In this document: one piece after another, positions 7,092-10,542 of the stretch
How the letters are laid out: every line of letters begins with the position of its first letter
Position numbering within the stretch: position 1 is the first letter of the stretch
Source: Desulfuromonadaceae bacterium
GTDB lineage: Bacteria > Desulfobacterota > Desulfuromonadia > Desulfuromonadales > Desulfuromonadaceae
Assembly (NCBI GenBank): GCA_027065245.1
Contig: JAMOOS010000184.1
Coordinates: forward strand, 1-10,542
Reading direction: 5' to 3'
Length of the DNA: 10,542 nt
Notes under the pieces: generated by a model
Database searches by the model: none
What the model was told of the DNA's origin: nothing
What the model saw: the letters and a program-made list of their open reading frames with translations, nothing else
Position numbers and translations under genes: made by a program

Positions 7092-7798
7092 AAATTATCC
7101 TTACGCGAAAGTCCCTTCTGCGCCAGAAACATATCGCCCACGGTGCGATACACCGGCGTCAGCTCGTGCAGAATGCGCAGAAAAATTTTGGCGGTAGCTA
7201 TGGCATCCCCTAGGGCACGATGACGGGCATTGCAATCCACAGAATATACATTCATCAGGTCATCCAGTTCGGTACTGGTGTTGTTATCCACCACCAGCTT
7301 GTGCAGCAACATGGTATCCAGCCACGGCGTGCCTTCTATGCTGCAGTCGTAATATTCACGCACATGGCGATCTATCATTCTGATATCAAAATTGATGTGG
7401 TGCCCGGTGATGATACTGTCACCGATAAAATTGAGGAACTCCGGCAGAACCTCGCCGATGGTCGGTTTGTCCACCAGCATCTCATCGCGCAGGCCATGCC
7501 ACTGTATAGATTCTTCCGGCACCGGAAACGGCGGCTTTATGTAACTTTCATACACCTTGGTAATGCGCCCTTTTTTTATTTTTACCGCCGCCGCGTTTAT
7601 AATGACATCGCGCTCAAGATCAAGGCCGGTAGTCTCCAGATCAACCACGCAATAAGAGGCCTCGGCAACAGGGTCGGCCAAATGCGCATGTGATGCTATA
7701 CGCGTGCACATCTGCGCCACAAAGGCGCGCAGTGGATCAGCGCAATGCTCCTTTTTCGCCGTTACCGTAGTTATACTTTTAAAAATTGATTTCCACAT
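7088..7798 (-). CDS. DnaQ-like DEDDh 3'-5' exonuclease
   Basis: A 236-residue protein of the RNase T/DnaQ exonuclease superfamily, which removes nucleotides from 3' ends with two metal ions. All three Exo motifs are intact: VVDLETTGLD (51-60; D53, E55), GHHINFDIRM (132-141; D138), and ARHRALGDA (191-199; H193, D198), making it the DEDDh subclass. About 45 residues precede Exo I, and there is no polymerase or UvrC-like domain. It is probably not the replicative epsilon subunit, because this kind of stand-alone paralogue is typical beside CBS-DUF294 and acs genes. It is first in the minus operon and its TGA overlaps the next ATG. The chosen ATG at 7798 has GGTGAGG just upstream, with short spacing, so an internal start cannot be excluded. 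It is divergent from the TPR gene across 111 bp. Confidence 0.85.
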   Translation of the reverse strand: MWKSIFKSITTVTAKKEHCADPLRAFVAQMCTRIASHAHLADPVAEASYCVVDLETTGLDLERDVIINAAAVKIKKGRITKVYESYIKPPFPVPEESIQWHGLRDEMLVDKPTIGEVLPEFLNFIGDSIITGHHINFDIRMIDRHVREYYDCSIEGTPWLDTMLLHKLVVDNNTSTELDDLMNVYSVDCNARHRALGDAIATAKIFLRILHELTPVYRTVGDMFLAQKGLSRKDNL

Positions 7799-7846
7799 AA
7801 CCTCACCACAATGCCCTACATCTTGCCACTAAACAACAAAAATGAC

Positions 7847-7875
7847 TAGAGTTTCCCGCAGCTAAAGTTTATACT
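7847..7875 (+). promoter_or_regulatory. Possible sigma70-type promoter for the TPR/AIM24/membrane operon
   Basis: A TATACT -10 hexamer (7870-7875) matches the consensus at five of six bases and lies 17 bp after a weak TAGAGT -35 (7847-7852, three of six). Transcription would begin near 7882, about 28 nt before the ATG at 7910. The same stretch read on the minus strand contains TATAAA, but without a correctly spaced -35. The divergent exonuclease operon must start in this region too, and its promoter is not evident. Confidence 0.4.
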
Positions 7876-7909
7876 TACCAGCATCTTTCAACTGGAGCAA
7901 TTAACTACC

Positions 7910-8563
7910 ATGAATTTTAAACCGATTTTTATTCTTCTCATTATCGTATCCCTTATCCTGCAGCTGAAAAACTGCGATTACGGCGCCGAACACCAGGACG
8001 TGCCGGAAAAATACAAAAAAGCTCACCTTACTGCTGTAAGTGCCCAGAATTTGCTAAAGAAAAAGAAATACGCCGAAGCGCTCAAATACTACGATGCGGC
8101 TCGGCGCGAACTGGAGCATCCCAAAGTTCGTGGCGACAAAGGCGATGATCTCTACATCAACTACGGCTTTGTCATGAACGATATCGGCGTTATCCACCTG
8201 AGCTGGGCTTTGTACGGTAAAGATGAAGAAAAATGCCCTGACCATATAGATATAGCCAAAATCGATCGCAAAGAACTGGCGCTGGCAACTTCGGCATTGG
8301 AAAAGGCGGTGGCGTTCTACAAGCGCTGGTACAAGCATAACCCCAAGGAATATGAGCGCTACTCCAAGGCATTGACAGAAACCTATGCCAATCTTGGCGT
8401 GGCCTACAAGTATGCCGAGCGCAAAAAAGATGCCATAGAGATGTTTCGCCTGGCGCTGCTGCTCAAACCCGATAACGGCAACGCCGAGCGTTCTCTTAAA
8501 ATGCTCGACATAAGTCCCGCCCCCTTTATCGAGGCCGGAAAAAAGGAGCTGGAAAAACACTAG
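7910..8563 (+). CDS. Exported or membrane-anchored TPR-repeat protein
   Basis: A 217-residue protein with an N-terminal hydrophobic segment (about residues 5-19, after a single Lys at position 4) that looks like a signal peptide or anchor. A cysteine at 22 follows in the context LKNC; this is a poor lipobox because the residue before Cys is Asn, so lipidation is uncertain. The mature part is charged and helical, with tetratricopeptide-like repeats. These include one around 38-69 (AQNLLKKKKYAEALKYYDAA) and one around 155-188 (YANLGVAYKYAERKKDAIEM, then FRLALLLKPDNG); less regular helices lie between. TPRs bind partner proteins, and the partner here is unknown. It is first in a plus-strand operon, with the GYF-AIM24 gene 12 nt downstream. 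GGAG lies 12 nt before the ATG, a weak spacing. I do not recognise a named family. Confidence 0.75.
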   Translation: MNFKPIFILLIIVSLILQLKNCDYGAEHQDVPEKYKKAHLTAVSAQNLLKKKKYAEALKYYDAARRELEHPKVRGDKGDDLYINYGFVMNDIGVIHLSWALYGKDEEKCPDHIDIAKIDRKELALATSALEKAVAFYKRWYKHNPKEYERYSKALTETYANLGVAYKYAERKKDAIEMFRLALLLKPDNGNAERSLKMLDISPAPFIEAGKKELEKH

Positions 8564-8575
8564 GAGGATACAGTC

Positions 8576-9577
8576 ATGGCTGAATGGTACCTGAGTTGTG
8601 ATGGCCAGCAGGAAGGCCCCATGGATGACGCCCGGGCACAACAGTTTGCCCGCGCCCACCCAACGGCACTGGCGTGGCGCAATGGATTTACCACCTGGCT
8701 GCCGGTTCAGCAGATAGACGAATTGTCTACATCAGCACCTCCGCTACCGCCACCACAACCACCCGCAGCGGGTAGAACCGGCCGCGCCGACGAGATAGAT
8801 TTCAAAATATACGGCTCCGAGATGCAATTTGTCGAGGTAGAGCTGGATCCCGGTGAAAGTGCGGTAGCAGAGGCCGGAGCCATGATGTACAAAGACAGTT
8901 GCATCATTATGGAAACAGTCTTTGGCGACGGTTCCGAAGCCAGCAATGGCGGCGGTTTTATGGGTAAGCTGCTCGGCGCTGGCAAACGTCTTATAACTGG
9001 TGAAAGCCTGTTCACTACCGTATTTACCCACGATGGGCACGGCAAGGCCCACGTGGCCTTTGGCGCCCCCTATCCCGGCAACATAATTCCCATCGCTCTG
9101 GCCAACATCGGCGGCAGCATTATTTGCCAGAAAGACGCGTTTTTGTGTGCCGCCCGCGGCGTATCAATAGGAATCCACTTTCAGCGCAAAATCCTTACCG
9201 GACTGTTCGGCGGCGAAGGCTTCATCATGCAGAAGCTGGAAGGAGATGGCATGGCGTTTCTCCATGCCGGTGGCTCGATTATAGAACGCCAGCTAAATCC
9301 AGGCGAGGAGTTGCATGTGGATACCGGCTGTATCGTAGCTTATGAGCCTCGCGTGGATTTCGATATTCAACAAGCCGGTGGCATCAAAACCTCCCTGTTC
9401 GGCGGCGAAGGGCTGTTTTTTGCCCGATTGCGTGGCCCCGGCAAAATCTGGCTGCAATCGCTGCCGTTCTCCCGCCTGGCCGGGCGCATGCTGCAAGCAG
9501 CACCGCAACAGGGCGGCAGCGTCGGCGAGGGGTCCGTCCTCGGCACACTGGGCAACCTGCTCGACGGCGACAACTAA
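8576..9577 (+). CDS. GYF_2 domain - AIM24 (TIGR00266) fusion protein
   Basis: A 333-residue protein in three parts. An N-terminal GYF_2 domain (1-47) has WYLSCDGQQEGPMDD and AWRNGFTTWLPV, the usual W-Y-x..G-P and W...W patterns of this module, thought to bind peptides or proteins. A proline-rich linker follows (54-63). The AIM24 domain (about 74-300) has EAGAMMYKDS (99-108), a glycine-rich patch GGGFMGKLLGAGKRLITGES (125-144), and two related segments, LFGGEGFIMQKLEGDG (210-225) and LFGGEGLFFARLRGPG (274-289), which show the internal strand repeat of the fold. A short low-complexity tail ends the protein. No signal peptide is seen. AGGAGG, partly within the preceding stop codon, lies 8 nt before the ATG. 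It is co-transcribed with the upstream TPR gene. Function is unknown; the fusion suggests recruitment to a protein complex or membrane. Confidence 0.85.
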   Translation: MAEWYLSCDGQQEGPMDDARAQQFARAHPTALAWRNGFTTWLPVQQIDELSTSAPPLPPPQPPAAGRTGRADEIDFKIYGSEMQFVEVELDPGESAVAEAGAMMYKDSCIIMETVFGDGSEASNGGGFMGKLLGAGKRLITGESLFTTVFTHDGHGKAHVAFGAPYPGNIIPIALANIGGSIICQKDAFLCAARGVSIGIHFQRKILTGLFGGEGFIMQKLEGDGMAFLHAGGSIIERQLNPGEELHVDTGCIVAYEPRVDFDIQQAGGIKTSLFGGEGLFFARLRGPGKIWLQSLPFSRLAGRMLQAAPQQGGSVGEGSVLGTLGNLLDGDN

Positions 9578-9597
9578 CAACAAACTCATCTGTAGCC

Positions 9598-9629
9598 GAT
9601 CCGTGCCAGATGCGCATCTGGCACGGATC
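9598..9629. repeat. Perfect 32-bp palindrome between the GYF-AIM24 and membrane-protein genes
   Basis: The left arm GATCCGTGCCAGATGC (9598-9613) is followed directly by its exact reverse complement (9614-9629). It starts 20 nt after the GYF-AIM24 stop. RNA would fold into a long hairpin (about 14 bp around a 4-nt loop), but no T-run follows, so it is not a classical intrinsic terminator. It may be a transcript-stabilising or attenuating hairpin, a protein-binding site, or a dispersed palindromic repeat. Confidence 0.9.
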
Positions 9630-9663
9630 CTTCCAGTTCTGCTGCAAGCACAACGTTGCGGCT

Positions 9664-9680
9664 TTTAACAGCCTGTTAAA
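9664..9680. promoter_or_regulatory. Inverted repeat just upstream of the membrane-protein RBS
   Basis: TTTAACA (9664-9670) and TGTTAAA (9674-9680) are exact inverted arms around GCC. The repeat ends 2 nt before the AAAGGA ribosome site (9683-9688). It could be an operator or a small translation-controlling hairpin; chance is possible for 7-bp arms. Confidence 0.4.
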
Positions 9681-9694
9681 CCAAAGGATTATTT

Positions 9695-10270
9695 ATGCAG
9701 CCACTCAATACCGCCTACGACCCAAAATCGATGTTCATGACCAGCTTCGGCCTGTGGAAACAGCAACTAGGCAAACTGATCATCCTGACGCTGCTGTTAC
9801 TGGTATTATGCTGGATTCCTCTGGTCAACCTAGTGCTTGGCGCCGGATACAGCCGCTGCATCTTGCGCCTGTGCCGCGGTGAAAATTTTGAGGTCGGTGA
9901 TCTGTTCCGCGCCTGGGACTGCTTTGTACCGTTGCTGATGTTCGCAATAATTCTGGTATTGGCCAGTCTGCTGCTAAGCATCATTCCTGTGGTGGGCATT
10001 CCCATCGCCTCGGTACTTACCGCCATCACCATTCCCGGTTTTATTGCCGTGACAGAACATCGCCTCGGTGCCATTGACGGTTTCAAGTGGAGTTTCACTA
10101 CTCTGCTTGAGGATCCCGTCGGCTGGCTGATTGCCCTGGTATTTGCCAGTGTCCTGTCCAGTCTTGGCGCTCTGTTCTTCGGCCTCGGCGCTCTGTTCAC
10201 CATGCCATTGGCAGCTATCATTTACACCAATCAGTACCTTAAACATCAGCCGCCATTTTCCATCGACTGA
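9695..10270 (+). CDS. Small multi-pass integral membrane protein of unknown function
   Basis: A 191-residue protein dominated by hydrophobic helices at about 27-50, 77-98, 100-120 and 142-178 (the last long enough for two helices), so four to five spans in the inner membrane. Between the first spans is a cytosolic-type stretch with arginines (GYSRCILRLCRGENFEVGDL, 51-70). The patterns GENFEVGDLFRAW and GAIDGFKWSFTTL, with a glycine-rich last span, recall DUF975/YciC-like or glycerophosphodiester-phosphodiesterase membrane-domain proteins; that is an impression, not an alignment. AAAGGA stands 6 nt before the ATG. It lies 117 nt after the GYF-AIM24 gene, with a 32-bp palindrome in the gap, so expression may be partly uncoupled from the genes before it. 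No catalytic motif is seen. Confidence 0.8.
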   Translation: MQPLNTAYDPKSMFMTSFGLWKQQLGKLIILTLLLLVLCWIPLVNLVLGAGYSRCILRLCRGENFEVGDLFRAWDCFVPLLMFAIILVLASLLLSIIPVVGIPIASVLTAITIPGFIAVTEHRLGAIDGFKWSFTTLLEDPVGWLIALVFASVLSSLGALFFGLGALFTMPLAAIIYTNQYLKHQPPFSID

Positions 10271-10296
10271 GCAGCTCCCCATACACACTTGACAGT

Positions 10297-10330
10297 AACG
10301 CCCGCCGCTGCCAATGCACCTGCGGGCGTT
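10297..10330 (+). terminator. Possible terminator or transcript-end hairpin after the membrane-protein gene
   Basis: AACGCCCGC (10297-10305) pairs exactly with GCGGGCGTT (10322-10330) around a 16-nt loop. It lies 26 nt after the stop at 10270, where an operon end would be expected. The GC-rich stem fits a terminator, but the bases after it (GCTGTATTTG) contain no proper U-run, so a rho-dependent end or 3'-protecting hairpin is equally possible. Confidence 0.5.
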
Positions 10331-10542
10331 GCTGTATTTGCTATCAGCATAAAGACTGGTAGGAGCCTGTCTGACTTTACGCTTCGAAGCAAAAATTAGC
10401 TGGTCGAAGACAAACGGTTTTGCAGCCGATTCAGGGAAAGTACAACAGGGGACCAGGCTTGTAACCACAGGAGCATAGTGACCTACATCCGCTGATCAAC
10501 TGCTCAGCAAAAGTCTGCTTGCAAGCACGCAACACTTCACGA
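10331..10542. other. Intergenic stretch with short palindromes, no gene seen
   Basis: I find no convincing coding frame, tRNA or transposase remnant here. It holds two perfect 10-bp palindromes, GCTTCGAAGC (10381-10390, followed by an A-run) and GCTTGCAAGC (10517-10526), and a small stem GCTGA/TCAGC (10491-10508). The long minus-strand frame that enters this stretch also runs antisense through the membrane-protein gene and looks like a shadow. The region might be part of a dispersed intergenic repeat, which one window cannot show. Confidence 0.4.

Noticed and set aside
7799..7909. Minus-strand promoter with TTGAAA and TATAAA for the exonuclease operon
   Set aside because: The two hexamers are only 12 nt apart, too close for a sigma70 promoter, so I did not annotate it.
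9974..10468. Minus-strand frame spanning the membrane-protein gene end and the right intergenic region
   Set aside because: It is antisense to a well-supported membrane protein with its own RBS, has no domain features, and its start region sits among palindromes without a ribosome site.

Overview
The window looks like a chromosomal segment from a Gram-negative bacterium. Base composition is balanced to slightly GC-rich, Shine-Dalgarno sites are strong, intergenic gaps are short, and CBS-DUF294 and DnaQ-like exonuclease genes lie close together, as they do in many Proteobacteria. The partial asparaginyl-tRNA synthetase does not settle the phylum, so a proteobacterial origin is an inference. 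I see no phage, transposase, CRISPR, rRNA or tRNA gene.

Layout. (1) Positions 1-303, minus: the N-terminal 101 codons of asnS, running off the left edge. (2) 419-3022, plus: a two-gene unit. The first gene is a cyclic-nucleotide-binding/CBS/DUF294 nucleotidyltransferase-like signalling protein, and the second a gamma-glutamylcyclotransferase-like (AIG2/GGCT) protein 3 nt behind it. (3) 7798-3031, minus: a tight four-gene operon in the order DnaQ-like DEDDh exonuclease, acetyl-CoA-synthetase-like protein (ATGA overlap), AIM24/TIGR00266 protein, and a 477-residue protein with amidoligase-like (glutamate-cysteine ligase/glutamine synthetase fold) motifs. This operon converges on unit 2 with an 8-nt gap. 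(4) 7910-10270, plus: an exported TPR protein, a GYF_2-AIM24 fusion protein and a small multi-pass membrane protein. (5) 10271-10542: no gene seen, only a hairpin and short palindromes.

How the genes may fit together. CBS-DUF294 protein, DnaQ-like exonuclease and acetyl-CoA synthetase commonly cluster with the acetate permease actP in Proteobacteria. Here the trio is kept in a rearranged form, actP is absent, and the Acs homologue has lost the signature residues of its ATP-binding P-loop, its adenine-contacting GEP motif and its catalytic A10 lysine. Around it sit two genes of gamma-glutamyl/amide chemistry: an amidoligase-like candidate that would form amide bonds and a GGCT-like cyclotransferase that would release gamma-glutamyl groups. 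Two AIM24 proteins, one in each flanking operon, add a repeated theme. The most notable features are therefore the probable pseudo-enzyme Acs paralogue and its operon with an amidoligase-like protein, convergent with a cyclotransferase gene. This grouping is a hypothesis from motif reading by eye.
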